A stretch of DNA of 64,000 nucleotides from Protaetiibacter sp. (GTDB lineage: Bacteria; Actinomycetota; Actinomycetes; Actinomycetales; Microbacteriaceae). Position numbers and translations under genes: made by a program. Location of the stretch: contig JASLGG010000028.1 of the NCBI GenBank assembly GCA_030150265.1, positions 1 to 64,000 of the forward strand, given 5' to 3'. The notes beneath the pieces are model-generated. The model saw only the letters and a list, made by a program, of their open reading frames with translations. It was not told the DNA's origin and searched no databases. Below, one piece after another: positions 52,016-60,674 of the stretch; the first letter of the stretch is position 1, and each line of letters starts with the position of its first letter.

Positions 52016-52037
52016 GCGCCGCGGATCACCGCGGCGC
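52016..52037 (-). terminator. dnaE terminator hairpin
   Basis: A perfect 9-bp stem (GCGCCGCGG/CCGCGGCGC, loop ATCA) touches the dnaE stop. A second inverted repeat GGATGGCCG/CGGCCATCC lies at 51976-52005. The stem core equals the hairpin after the ErpA gene. Confidence 0.7.
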
Positions 52038-55000
52038 TAGACGACACAGTTCGGCCCGAGCAGGCTCTTGAGCTCGCCGTAGAGGTCGGCGGTCACGGAG
52101 ACGGGGTAGGGGATCTCGAAGAGCCGGGCCGTGTCACCCCGCACGAGGCGCAGGCGCACCTCGTTGTCGCCGCTGTGCCGGATGAGCACGTCGGAGAGCG
52201 CCGACACCACCTCGGTGGTGGCGCGGTGCTCCGGCACCTGGATGACGAGCGGGCCGGAGCCGAGGCTCTGGCCGGTGTCGGGCTGGAACATGCTCGCGGC
52301 GTGCAGCGCGATGCCGTCGTCGCGCCGGCTCACGCGCGCCCGGATGACGGCGATCGCGTCGGGCTGCAGGCCCGGCGAGAACTCCTGGTACGTCTTGCCG
52401 AGGAACATGACGCCGACCTCGCCGCCGAAGTCCTCGATCGTGACGACGCCGTAGGGGTTGCCGGAGGCTCGGGCGGTGCGATGCTGCACGCTCGTGAGGA
52501 GCCCGGCGACGGTGACGGTCTCGCCGTCCTCGATGGTCTCGGACTCGAGGAGCGCGCCGATCCCGATCGAGGCGTGTTTCGCGAGCAGCACCTCGAGCCC
52601 GTCGAGCGGATGCTCGGACACGTAGAGGCCGAGCATCTCGCGCTCGAAGGCGAGCTTGTCCTTCTTCGACCACTCGGGGCGCTCGGGCACGTGGTCGACC
52701 GCGGCGGGCTCGTCCCAGAGGGAGTCGAAGTCGAAGCCCACCTGGCCGTTGGCCTCGTTGCGCTTGACCGACACCGCCGACTCGACGGACTCCTCGTGGA
52801 TCTCGATGAGCGCGCGGCGGGAGGCGCCGAGCGAGTCGAAGGCACCCGCCTTGATGAGCGACTCGATCGTGCGCTTGTTGAGGGCGCTGAGCGGCACCTT
52901 GCGCAGGAAGTCGTGGAACGAGGTGAAGGCGCCCTTCTCCTCGCGCGCGGCCCGGATCTGGTCGACGACGCCGAAGCCCACGTTGCGCACCGCACCGAGG
53001 CCGAAGCGGATGTCCTCGCCGACGGCCGCGAAGAAGCCGATCGAGGCGTTGACATCCGGCGGCAGCACCTGGATGCCCATGCGGCGGCACTCCCCCAGGT
53101 ACATCGCGAGCTTGTCGCGCGCGTCGCCGACGCTCGTGAGGAGCGCGGCCATGTACTCGGCCGGGTAGTGCGCCTTGAGGTAGGCCGTCCAGTAGCTGAG
53201 CACGCCGTAGGCGGCCGAGTGCGCTTTGTTGAAGGCGTAGTCGGAGAAGGGCAGCAGGATGTCCCACAGCGTCTTGACGGCCGTGTCGGAGTATCCGCGC
53301 TCCTTCATGCCCGCGCTGAAGCCCTCGTACTGCTTGTCGAGCTCGGACTTCTTCTTCTTGCCCATCGCGCGGCGCAGGATGTCGGCTTGGCCGAGCGAGA
53401 AGCCCGCGACCTTCTGCGCGATCGCCATCACCTGCTCCTGGTAGATGATGAGGCCGTAGCTCGTGTCGAGGATGTCCTTCAGAGGCTCCTCGAGCTCCGG
53501 GTGGATCGGCACGATCGGCTGCTGCCCGTTCTTGCGCAGCGCGTAGTTGGTGTGCGAGTTCGCGCCCATCGGGCCCGGACGGTAGAGCGCGATGACGGCG
53601 GAGATGTCCTCGAAGTTGTCGGGCTTCATGAGCCGCAGCAGCGAGCGCATCGGCCCGCCGTCGAGCTGGAAGACGCCGAGCGTGTCGCCGCGCCCGAGCA
53701 GCTCGTAGGCGGCCTCGTCGTCGAGCGCGAGCTCCTCGAGCACCGGCCGGAAGCCGCGGTTCGCCTCGATGTTGTCGAGGGCGTCGTCGATGATGGTGAG
53801 GTTGCGCAGCCCCAGGAAGTCCATCTTGATGAGGCCGAGCGCCTCGGCGGCGGGATAGTCGAACTGCGTGACGATCTGGCCGTCCTGCTCCCGCTTCATG
53901 ATCGGGATGATGTCGATGAGCGGCTCGCTCGACATGATGACGCCCGCCGCGTGCACGCCCCACTGGCGCTTCAGCCCCTCGAGGCCGCGGGCGGTCTCGA
54001 AGACGGTGCGCGCATCCGGGTCGGTGTCGAGGATCGCGCGGACGTCGCCCGCCTCCTTGTAGCGCTCGTGCGCGGAGTCGACGATGCCGGCGAGCGGGAT
54101 GTCCTTGCCCATGATGGCGGGCGGCATCGCCTTGGTGAGCTTCTCGCCCATCGAGAACGGGAACCCGAGCACGCGGCCCGCGTCCTTGAGTGCCTGCTTC
54201 GCCTTGATCGTGCCGTAGGTGACGATCTGGGCGACGCGCTCCTCGCCGTACTTGTCGGTCACGTACTTGATGACCTCGCCGCGACGACGCTCGTCGAAGT
54301 CCACGTCGAAGTCGGGCATCGAGACGCGGTCGGGGTTGAGGAAGCGCTCGAAGATGAGGCCGTGCTGCAGCGGGTCGAGGTCGGTGATGCGCATCGCGTA
54401 GGCGGCCATCGAACCGGCGCCGGATCCGCGGCCGGGCCCGACCCGGATGCCGTTGTCCTTCGACCAGTTGATGAAGTCGGCGACGACGAGGAAGTAGCCC
54501 GGGAAGCCCATCTGGGTGATGACGCCGACCTCGTACTCGGCCTGCTTGCGCACCTCGTCGGGGATGCCGTCGGGATAGCGGACGTGGAGCCCCTTCTCGA
54601 CCTCCTGGACGAACCAGCTCTCCTCGGTCTCGCCGTCGGGCACCGGGTAGCGCGGCATGTAGTTGGCGGAGGTGTTGAAGGCGACCTCGCAGCGCTCCGC
54701 GATCGCGAGGGTGTTGTCGCACGCCTCCGGGTGGTCGCGGAACAGCTCGCGCATCTGCGCCGGGGTCTTGAGGTAGAACTCGTCGGCGTCGAACTTGAAG
54801 CGCTTCGGGTCGTCGAGCGTGGACCCCGACTGCACGCACAGCAGGGCCGCGTGGGAGCCCGCGTCGTGCGCGTGGGTGTAATGCAGGTCGTTCGTGGCGA
54901 CGAGTGGCAGCCCGAGGTCCTTCGCGAGCCGGATGAGGTCGGTCATGATGCGGCGCTCGATGCCGAGGCCGTGGTCCATGATCTCGGCGTAGAAGTTCTC

Positions 55001-55549
55001 CTTGCCGAAGATGTCGCGGAACTCGGCCGCCGCATCCCGAGCCGCCTCGTACTGACCGAGCCGCAGGCGGGTCTGCACCTCGCCCGAGGGGCAGCCCGTC
55101 GTGGCGATGAGGCCCTTCGCGTAGCTCTGCAGCAGCTCGCGATCCATGCGCGGCTTGAAGTAGTAGCCCTCGATCGAGGCGAGGCTCGAGAGGCGGAACA
55201 GGTTGTGCATGCCCTCGGTGCTCGAGGCCCACATGGTCATGTGGGTGTAGGCGCCGGCGCCCGAGACGTCGTCCTCTCCCCCGTCGCCCCAACGCACGCG
55301 CGTCTTGTCGGTGCGGTGCGTGCCGGGGGTGAGGTAGGCCTCCGTGCCGATGATGGGCTTGACGCCCGCCGCGGTGGCCTGCGACCAGAAGTCGAAGGCG
55401 CCGAAGTTGTTGCCGTGATCGGTGATCGCGATCGCCGGCATGCCCTGCGCCGCGACCTCCTTCATGAGGTCGCCGACGCGCGCGGCGCCGTCGAGCATGC
55501 TGTATTCGCTGTGCACGTGCAGGTGCACGAAGGAATCGCTGCTCGTCAC
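52037..55549 (-). CDS. dnaE: DNA polymerase III alpha subunit
   Basis: Encodes 1170 residues from a GTG with ACGGAGACGGC upstream. Domains in order: PHP (FVHLHVHSEYSMLDGAARVG and TDHGNNFGAFDF), palm and fingers with the catalytic PDFDVDFDERRRGE (near 413), helix-hairpin-helix, and the C-terminal OB and tau-binding regions (VTVAGLLTSVQ). It is the replicative polymerase. The PHP metal residues look intact, so it may proofread, as shown for M. tuberculosis DnaE1. TAGTCT (minus strand, 55574-55579) at the rluD stop could be its promoter. Confidence 0.97.
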   Translation of the reverse strand: MTSSDSFVHLHVHSEYSMLDGAARVGDLMKEVAAQGMPAIAITDHGNNFGAFDFWSQATAAGVKPIIGTEAYLTPGTHRTDKTRVRWGDGGEDDVSGAGAYTHMTMWASSTEGMHNLFRLSSLASIEGYYFKPRMDRELLQSYAKGLIATTGCPSGEVQTRLRLGQYEAARDAAAEFRDIFGKENFYAEIMDHGLGIERRIMTDLIRLAKDLGLPLVATNDLHYTHAHDAGSHAALLCVQSGSTLDDPKRFKFDADEFYLKTPAQMRELFRDHPEACDNTLAIAERCEVAFNTSANYMPRYPVPDGETEESWFVQEVEKGLHVRYPDGIPDEVRKQAEYEVGVITQMGFPGYFLVVADFINWSKDNGIRVGPGRGSGAGSMAAYAMRITDLDPLQHGLIFERFLNPDRVSMPDFDVDFDERRRGEVIKYVTDKYGEERVAQIVTYGTIKAKQALKDAGRVLGFPFSMGEKLTKAMPPAIMGKDIPLAGIVDSAHERYKEAGDVRAILDTDPDARTVFETARGLEGLKRQWGVHAAGVIMSSEPLIDIIPIMKREQDGQIVTQFDYPAAEALGLIKMDFLGLRNLTIIDDALDNIEANRGFRPVLEELALDDEAAYELLGRGDTLGVFQLDGGPMRSLLRLMKPDNFEDISAVIALYRPGPMGANSHTNYALRKNGQQPIVPIHPELEEPLKDILDTSYGLIIYQEQVMAIAQKVAGFSLGQADILRRAMGKKKKSELDKQYEGFSAGMKERGYSDTAVKTLWDILLPFSDYAFNKAHSAAYGVLSYWTAYLKAHYPAEYMAALLTSVGDARDKLAMYLGECRRMGIQVLPPDVNASIGFFAAVGEDIRFGLGAVRNVGFGVVDQIRAAREEKGAFTSFHDFLRKVPLSALNKRTIESLIKAGAFDSLGASRRALIEIHEESVESAVSVKRNEANGQVGFDFDSLWDEPAAVDHVPERPEWSKKDKLAFEREMLGLYVSEHPLDGLEVLLAKHASIGIGALLESETIEDGETVTVAGLLTSVQHRTARASGNPYGVVTIEDFGGEVGVMFLGKTYQEFSPGLQPDAIAVIRARVSRRDDGIALHAASMFQPDTGQSLGSGPLVIQVPEHRATTEVVSALSDVLIRHSGDNEVRLRLVRGDTARLFEIPYPVSVTADLYGELKSLLGPNCVV

Positions 55550-55576
55550 GCCGTCTCCGTCTGGGTCCTCTCCAGA

Positions 55577-56494
55577 CTAATCGGCGCGGAGGACGTCGAG
55601 CGCCCGCTGCAGGTCCTCCGGGTAGCGTGTCTCGAACTCGACGTGCTCACCGGTGCCCGGATGCCGGAACCCGAGCCGCACCGCGTGCAGCCACTGCCGC
55701 GTGAGCCCGAGCCGGGCCGAGAGCGTCGGGTCGGCGCCGTAGAGGGCGTCGCCCACACAGGGGTGCCGCTGGGCCGCCATGTGCACACGGATCTGGTGGG
55801 TGCGCCCCGTCTCGAGGTGGATCTCGAGGAGCGTCGCCGAGCGCATCGCCTCGAGGGTGTCGTAGTGGGTGACGGCGTGCTTGCCGTCGGCCGTGACCGC
55901 GAACTTCCAGCTCGACCCCGGATGCCGCCCGACGGGAGCGTCGATCGTGCCGGAGAACGGATCGGGGTGGCCCTGCACGACCGCGTGGTAGATTTTGTCG
56001 ACCTCGCGGTCGTGGAACTGGCGCTTGAGCTCGCTGTAGGCGCGCTCGCTCTTCGCGACCACCATGAGTCCGCTCGTTCCGGCGTCGAGACGGTGCACGA
56101 TGCCCTGCCGCTCGGCGGAGCCCGAGGTGGCGATGCGGTAGCCGGCGCCCGCCAGCGCCCCGAGCACCGTCGGCCCGTCCCATCCGGACGCCGGATGCGC
56201 GGCGACACCGACGGGCTTGTCGATCACCACGAGGTCGTCGTCATCGTGCACCACGTGGAAGCCGGGCACGAGCTGCGGCACCACGGCGGGCTCGAGCCTC
56301 GGCGCCCACTCGACCTCGAGCCAGCCGGGCCGCATCCGGTCCGACTTGCCGAGCACGACGCCGTCGAGGCTCGCGCCGCCGGCCTCGATCACCTCGGCGG
56401 CGAAGGTGCGCGAGAAGCCGAGCAGGCGTGCGACGGCCGCATCCGCGCGATCGCCGACGAGGCCGTCGGGGATCGGCATCTCCCGCCGCTCCAT
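55577..56494 (-). CDS. Pseudouridine synthase, RluA/RluD family
   Basis: Encodes 305 residues. An N-terminal S4 RNA-binding domain (ADAAVARLLGFSRTFAAEVI) precedes the synthase with the catalytic Asp in VHRLDAGTSGLMVVAKS (near 136) and the C-terminal TGRTHQIRVHMA motif. It modifies uridines in 23S rRNA; RluD type is likely from its coupling to lspA (Rv1539-Rv1540 order). Its ATG overlaps the lspA stop by one base (TGATG). Confidence 0.93.
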   Translation of the reverse strand: MERREMPIPDGLVGDRADAAVARLLGFSRTFAAEVIEAGGASLDGVVLGKSDRMRPGWLEVEWAPRLEPAVVPQLVPGFHVVHDDDDLVVIDKPVGVAAHPASGWDGPTVLGALAGAGYRIATSGSAERQGIVHRLDAGTSGLMVVAKSERAYSELKRQFHDREVDKIYHAVVQGHPDPFSGTIDAPVGRHPGSSWKFAVTADGKHAVTHYDTLEAMRSATLLEIHLETGRTHQIRVHMAAQRHPCVGDALYGADPTLSARLGLTRQWLHAVRLGFRHPGTGEHVEFETRYPEDLQRALDVLRAD

Positions 56495-57072
56495 CACTCC
56501 CCCGACGACGGCTTCGGGATGCGCTCGATCGTCTCGGATGCCTTCGTGCCGTCGAGCCGCACGCCGCGCAGCGTCAGCAGCAGGAACAGGCCCATGGCCG
56601 TGCAGATCGCGACGTCGGCGATGTTGAAGATCGCCGGGAAGCCCCAGATCTGCAGGAAGTCGACGACGTGCCCGACGCCGAAGCCGGGCTCGCGGAACAG
56701 CCGATCGGTGACGTTGCCGAGCGCGCCGCCGAGCAGCAGGCCGAGCATCCACGCCCAGCTGGCGGCCTTGATGCGGCGCGCGAAGAGCACGATCGCGACG
56801 ATCACGCCGAGCGCCACGATCGAGAGGATCCAGGTGAACCCGCTCGCGAGCGAGAACGCCGCTCCCGAGTTCTTGACCAGGTGGAACTGGAGGAGCTCGC
56901 CGAGCACGGGCACGACCTCGCCCATCTGCAGGGACGCCAGGATGAGGTACTTCGCCAGCTGGTCGAGCGCGAGGATGCCGAGGGCGACCGCGCCGAGCAG
57001 CACGAGGGCGCGCACGCTCACGCGCGCGCGCCCCGTGTCGTGCGGTGCGCCCTGCGGCTCAGTTGCCGCCAA
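56494..57072 (-). CDS. lspA: Prolipoprotein signal peptidase
   Basis: Encodes 192 residues from a TTG that overlaps divIVA by 14 nt; GTGs at 57021 and 57015 inside the N-terminal tail are alternatives. Four transmembrane helices; the catalytic aspartates lie in GALGNVTDRLFREPG and FNIADVAICTAM, with the conserved NSGAAFSL. It cleaves lipoprotein signal peptides at the membrane, for example CtaC here. It is translated with rluD as one unit. Confidence 0.93.
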   Translation of the reverse strand: MAATEPQGAPHDTGRARVSVRALVLLGAVALGILALDQLAKYLILASLQMGEVVPVLGELLQFHLVKNSGAAFSLASGFTWILSIVALGVIVAIVLFARRIKAASWAWMLGLLLGGALGNVTDRLFREPGFGVGHVVDFLQIWGFPAIFNIADVAICTAMGLFLLLTLRGVRLDGTKASETIERIPKPSSGE

Positions 57073-58012
57073 GGCCGGGGTACTCGTTCGGCTGCTGCTG
57101 CGAGTAGACGGGGTACTCCGGCTGCTGCGAGACCTGCTCGGCGGGGGCCGCCGGATACTCCGGCGTCACCTGCGGCGCGGGGAACGCGGCGTAGGCGGGC
57201 GGCGTCGAGGTCGCGGGCTGCGGGGCCGCCTGCTGGCCGAAGTCCCCGAACGGCGCGGCCTGACCGGGCTGCGCGGTGTCGACGGCGGGCGTCTCGTAGC
57301 TCGGCGCGGCGTAGCTGGGGGCGTCGTACCCGGGAGCCGCGTAGCTCGGTGCCGCGGAGACCTGCGGCTGCGCCTCGGCGGCGGCGATCGGGGCGGCCGA
57401 CTCGAGCTCGCGGAGCTGGCCCTCGATGTAGCCCTTGAGCTTGTCGCGGTACTCCGACTCAAAGATGCGCAGCTCCTCGATGCGGGTCTCGAGCGAGGTG
57501 CGCTCCGCCACGAGCGCCTCGATCTGGGCACGCTGCTCGCCCTCGGCCTCGGAGACGATGCGCGCCGCCGCGGAGTGGCCCTCGGCGATGAGCTGGTCGC
57601 GCTTCTCCATGCCCTCGCGCACGTGCTCCTCGTGGAGGCGGCGCGCGAGCTGGAGCAGGTTGTTGGTGTTGCTCTGGTCGATCGACCCGTCCTGAGCGGC
57701 CCCGAACTCGGGGGCGGCCGCCGGCACGGGCGCCGGCGTGGGGACGGGCGCCGGCATCGGGGCGGGCATGGCCGCGGGGGCCGCAGGGGCGGGCGCCGCG
57801 ACGGGCGCCTGGCTCGCGGAGCGCTGCAGCTCGCTGATGCGCGCATCCGCGGCGACGAGGCGCTGACGCAGCTCCTCGTTCTCCTGGCCCAGGCGCCTCA
57901 GCTCGACGACCACCTCGTCGAGGAAGTCGTCGACCTCGTCCTGGTCGTATCCCTCCCGGAACTTCGTCGGGTTGAAACGCTTGTTGACGACATCTTCCGG
58001 CGTCAGAGCCAT
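57059..58012 (-). CDS. divIVA: DivIVA/Wag31 polar growth protein
   Basis: Encodes 317 residues. The N-terminal membrane-binding domain (ALTPEDVVNKRFNPTKFREG, DQDEVDDFLDEVVVELRRL) precedes an Ala/Pro-rich linker (about 68-105), a long coiled coil (115-210) and a C-terminal Tyr/Gln/Pro-rich tail. It marks negatively curved membrane and organises cell wall growth at the poles. AGAGGTG is 5 nt before the ATG; an upstream frame overlaps the start. It lies 163 nt downstream of sepF. Confidence 0.96.
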   Translation of the reverse strand: MALTPEDVVNKRFNPTKFREGYDQDEVDDFLDEVVVELRRLGQENEELRQRLVAADARISELQRSASQAPVAAPAPAAPAAMPAPMPAPVPTPAPVPAAAPEFGAAQDGSIDQSNTNNLLQLARRLHEEHVREGMEKRDQLIAEGHSAAARIVSEAEGEQRAQIEALVAERTSLETRIEELRIFESEYRDKLKGYIEGQLRELESAAPIAAAEAQPQVSAAPSYAAPGYDAPSYAAPSYETPAVDTAQPGQAAPFGDFGQQAAPQPATSTPPAYAAFPAPQVTPEYPAAPAEQVSQQPEYPVYSQQQPNEYPGLGGN

Positions 58013-58047
58013 GACCGCACCTCTACTGCTTTCCTCATCCGGTTCAC
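58003..58047 (-). CDS. Short upstream reading frame overlapping the divIVA start
   Basis: GTG at 58047 opens a 14-codon frame (VNRMRKAVEVRSWL) ending in codon 4 of divIVA in another frame. AGGAGG stands 6 nt before it, a better ribosome-binding site than that of divIVA itself. Internal ATG at codon 4. May limit or couple divIVA translation; may be chance. Confidence 0.35.
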   Translation of the reverse strand: MNRMRKAVEVRSWL

Positions 58048-58175
58048 GCGAATCCTCCTACCGTAGCAAGGTTCAGCCTCGGCTTGAGGGTCGCGGCGTC
58101 CAGATTATCGTGGCGCGCCTGTGAGGGCGCTGCCCCCCGTTCGGTCGCCAGGGCGCACGCGACGGATGCGTGGCC

Positions 58176-58652
58176 TCAGCGCTCGGCGAAGAACGCCGCG
58201 TCGACGTCCGACTCGGCCTCCGCCGCGTCGCCGCTCACCGCGACGTGCTCCGGCGAGAGCAGGAAGACCTTGCTCGTGACACGCTCGAAGCGTCCGTGCA
58301 GCCCCATCGAGAGACCGCTCGCGAAGTCGATGAGACGGCGGGCGTCGGGCTCGCTCATCTGCGAGAGGTTGATGATGACCGGGATGCCCTCGCGGAAGCT
58401 CTCGGCGATCGTGGGGGCGTCCTTGTAGTGGCGCGGGTGCACCGTGAGGATCTCGTTCATGCCGGCGGGCGCGGTGCGCGGGGCGCTCGCGCGACGCAGC
58501 GGCGTCACGGGCGCGGGACGACCGCTCTGCGGGGCGGCGGCCTGGTGGGAGGCAGCCGGGGCGGGGGCCGCGTACTGCTCCTGCTCGAGGTCGTCGTACT
58601 CCTCGTCGGCCAGGCCGAGGTAGACCATCGTCTTGCGCAGCGGGTTCGCCAT
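58176..58652 (-). CDS. sepF: Cell division protein SepF
   Basis: Encodes 158 residues. The N-terminal amphipathic helix (MANPLRKTMVYLGLADEE) binds membrane; a disordered Ala/Pro/Gln linker leads to the SepF core (ESFREGIPVIINLSQMSEPD, RRLIDFASGLSMGLHG). SepF ties FtsZ to the membrane; most actinobacteria lack FtsA and ZipA and depend on it. CGGAGGAC stands close to the ATG and TAATCT (minus strand, 58684-58689) at the yggS stop may be its promoter. Confidence 0.96.
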   Translation of the reverse strand: MANPLRKTMVYLGLADEEYDDLEQEQYAAPAPAASHQAAAPQSGRPAPVTPLRRASAPRTAPAGMNEILTVHPRHYKDAPTIAESFREGIPVIINLSQMSEPDARRLIDFASGLSMGLHGRFERVTSKVFLLSPEHVAVSGDAAEAESDVDAAFFAER

Positions 58653-58686
58653 GTCGTCCTCCGGATCGTGCGTTTCCTCTGGCAGA

Positions 58687-59370
58687 TTAACCGCGCTCGG
58701 GCCGCTTTCCCGTGATTGCCGTGCCGATCCGGAGGTGTGTCGCGCCCTCGAGGATCGCCTCGGCGTAGTCGCCCGACATCCCGGCGGAGATGCGGTCGGC
58801 GTCCGGCGCGAGCGTGCGGATGCGCTCCGACACCTCCCGCAGGCGGGCGAACGCCGGGCGCGGCTCGGCCCCCAGCGGCGCGACGCCCATGACGCCGGCG
58901 AGCCGCAGCCCCGGGGTCCGGAGCACCCGCTCGGCGAGCCGCTCCGCATCCGCGGGGTCCGCGCCGCCGCGGCCCGGCTCCCCCGAGAGGTCGATCTCGA
59001 GGAAGCCGTCGAGCAGCGCCCCGTCGTCGTCGGCGAGAGCGTCGACGAGCGAGTCGCGGTCGATCGAGTGCACGGCGTGGGCGTAGCGGCGCACCGCACG
59101 CGCCTTGTTGCTCTGCAGCTGGCCCACGAAGTGCCAGCGGAGGCCGAGACCGGCCGTCTCGGCCGCCTTCGCCTGCGCCTCCTGGTGACGGTTCTCCCCG
59201 ACGTCCCGTACGCCGAGGGCGGCGAGCTCGCGCACGAGCGCCGCCGGATGGAACTTCGTCACGACGATGCGGGTGAGCTCGCCCGGGCCGCGACCCGCGG
59301 CGCGCGCGGCATCCGCGATCCCGGCGTCGACGGCGGCGAGCCGCTCGGCGAGCGACGCGTCGGTGCCCAT
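58687..59370 (-). CDS. PLP homeostasis protein, YggS/PROSC family
   Basis: Encodes 227 residues. The PLP lysine is in IVVTKFHPAALV, followed by VRDVGENRHQEAQAKA and WHFVGQLQSNKA; phosphate-binding residues are in AGMSGDYAEAILEGATHLRIG. It buffers pyridoxal phosphate. It starts 2 nt from the ftsZ stop, so it is co-transcribed; in many actinobacteria a pgeF (YfiH) gene stands between them, missing here. Confidence 0.94.
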   Translation of the reverse strand: MGTDASLAERLAAVDAGIADAARAAGRGPGELTRIVVTKFHPAALVRELAALGVRDVGENRHQEAQAKAAETAGLGLRWHFVGQLQSNKARAVRRYAHAVHSIDRDSLVDALADDDGALLDGFLEIDLSGEPGRGGADPADAERLAERVLRTPGLRLAGVMGVAPLGAEPRPAFARLREVSERIRTLAPDADRISAGMSGDYAEAILEGATHLRIGTAITGKRPERG

Positions 59371-59372
59371 CG

Positions 59373-60536
59373 CTACTTGAGGAAGTCGGGGATGTCGAGG
59401 TCGGAGTCGTCGTCGAAGTCGTCGAGCGCCGCCACGACCGGCACCTCGGGCTCGCGAGCCCAGCCCTCCGACGCGGACGCGTCGCCCTCGGCGCCGATCG
59501 CGGCGCCCGGGGCCGCCGCCCCCACCACGGCCGGGGCCTCGACGTAGCTGCTGCGTCGCTGATCGGCGTGCGCGGGACGCACGGTGGGCTCGCCGCCGTC
59601 GAAGCCCGCCGCGATGACGGTGACGCGCACCTCGTCGCCGAGGGTGTCGTCGATGACGGCGCCGAAGATGATGTTGGCCTCGGGGTGCACGGCCTCCTGC
59701 ACGAGGCGGGCCGCGTCGTTGATCTCGAAGATGCCGAGGTTCGACCCGCCCTGGATCGAGAGCAGCACGCCGTGCGCGCCGTCGATCGAGGCCTCGAGGA
59801 GCGGGCTGGCGACGGCGAGCTCGGCCGCCTTGATGGCGCGGTCGGCCCCTCGGCTCGCGCCGATGCCCATGAGCGCGGAGCCCGCGCCCTGCATGACCGA
59901 CTTGACGTCGGCGAAGTCGAGGTTGATGAGGCCCGGCGTCGTGATGAGGTCGGTGATGCCCTGCACGCCCGCGAGAAGCACCTGGTCGGCCGTGGCGAAG
60001 GCCTCGAGCATCGAGATGCCGCGGTCGCTGATCTCGAGCAGGCGGTCGTTGGGCACGACGATGAGGGTGTCGACCTCGTTCTTGAGGGTGGCGACGCCGA
60101 TCTCGGCCTGAGCCTGACGGCGCTTGCCCTCGAAGCCGAAGGGCTTCGTGACGACGCCGATCGTGAGGGCGCCGATCGACTTGGCGATGCGCGCCACGAC
60201 GGGGGCGCCGCCGGTGCCGGTGCCGCCGCCCTCGCCCGCGGTCACGAAGACCATGTCGGCGCCGGCGAGCGCCTCCTCGATCTCCTCCGCGTGGTCCTCG
60301 GCGGCGCGACGGCCGACCTCGGGGTCGGCACCCGCGCCGAGCCCGCGGGTGAGCTCGCGACCCACGTCGAGCTTGACGTCGGCGTCGCTCATGAGCAGCG
60401 CCTGCGCATCCGTGTTGATGGCGATGAACTCGACGCCCCGGAGGCCGAGCTCGATCATCCGGTTCACCGCGTTCACGCCACCGCCGCCGATGCCGACGAC
60501 CTTGATGACGGCGAGGTAGTTCTGGTTCGAAGTCAC
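59373..60536 (-). CDS. ftsZ: Cell division GTPase FtsZ
   Basis: Encodes 387 residues from a GTG with GGAGG 6 nt upstream. The tubulin signature GGGTGTGGAPVVA and the T7 loop NLDFADVKSVM are intact, and the C-terminal peptide DSDLDIPDFLK binds SepF and other partners. It forms the Z ring. The N-terminus NQNYLAVIKVVGIGGGGVNA matches M. tuberculosis FtsZ closely. Upstream 138 nt are unusually AT-rich and hold palindromes. Confidence 0.98.
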   Translation of the reverse strand: MTSNQNYLAVIKVVGIGGGGVNAVNRMIELGLRGVEFIAINTDAQALLMSDADVKLDVGRELTRGLGAGADPEVGRRAAEDHAEEIEEALAGADMVFVTAGEGGGTGTGGAPVVARIAKSIGALTIGVVTKPFGFEGKRRQAQAEIGVATLKNEVDTLIVVPNDRLLEISDRGISMLEAFATADQVLLAGVQGITDLITTPGLINLDFADVKSVMQGAGSALMGIGASRGADRAIKAAELAVASPLLEASIDGAHGVLLSIQGGSNLGIFEINDAARLVQEAVHPEANIIFGAVIDDTLGDEVRVTVIAAGFDGGEPTVRPAHADQRRSSYVEAPAVVGAAAPGAAIGAEGDASASEGWAREPEVPVVAALDDFDDDSDLDIPDFLK

Positions 60537-60674
60537 GTCCGGCCTCCTGGAGAAAACCTTCAACCTCTACTTGAGGTTTAGAGACTTTCTCAGTACTCTT
60601 ATGTGCCCTCACGCTAAGCGCGCGAGGGCGCCCGCCGGATGCGATACCCCGCGTGTCGCGAAACGGACTCGGGC

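Noticed and set aside
52175..58066. A 1963-codon open frame on the plus strand opposite dnaE, rluD, lspA and divIVA
   Set aside because: It is the antisense shadow of four well-conserved genes in GC-rich DNA; its composition (Arg, Asp, Val, His-rich) has no domain and it crosses gene borders.
60526..60610. SOS box upstream of ftsZ
   Set aside because: No GAAC/GTTC pair at the spacing of an actinobacterial LexA box; only weak symmetry is present.
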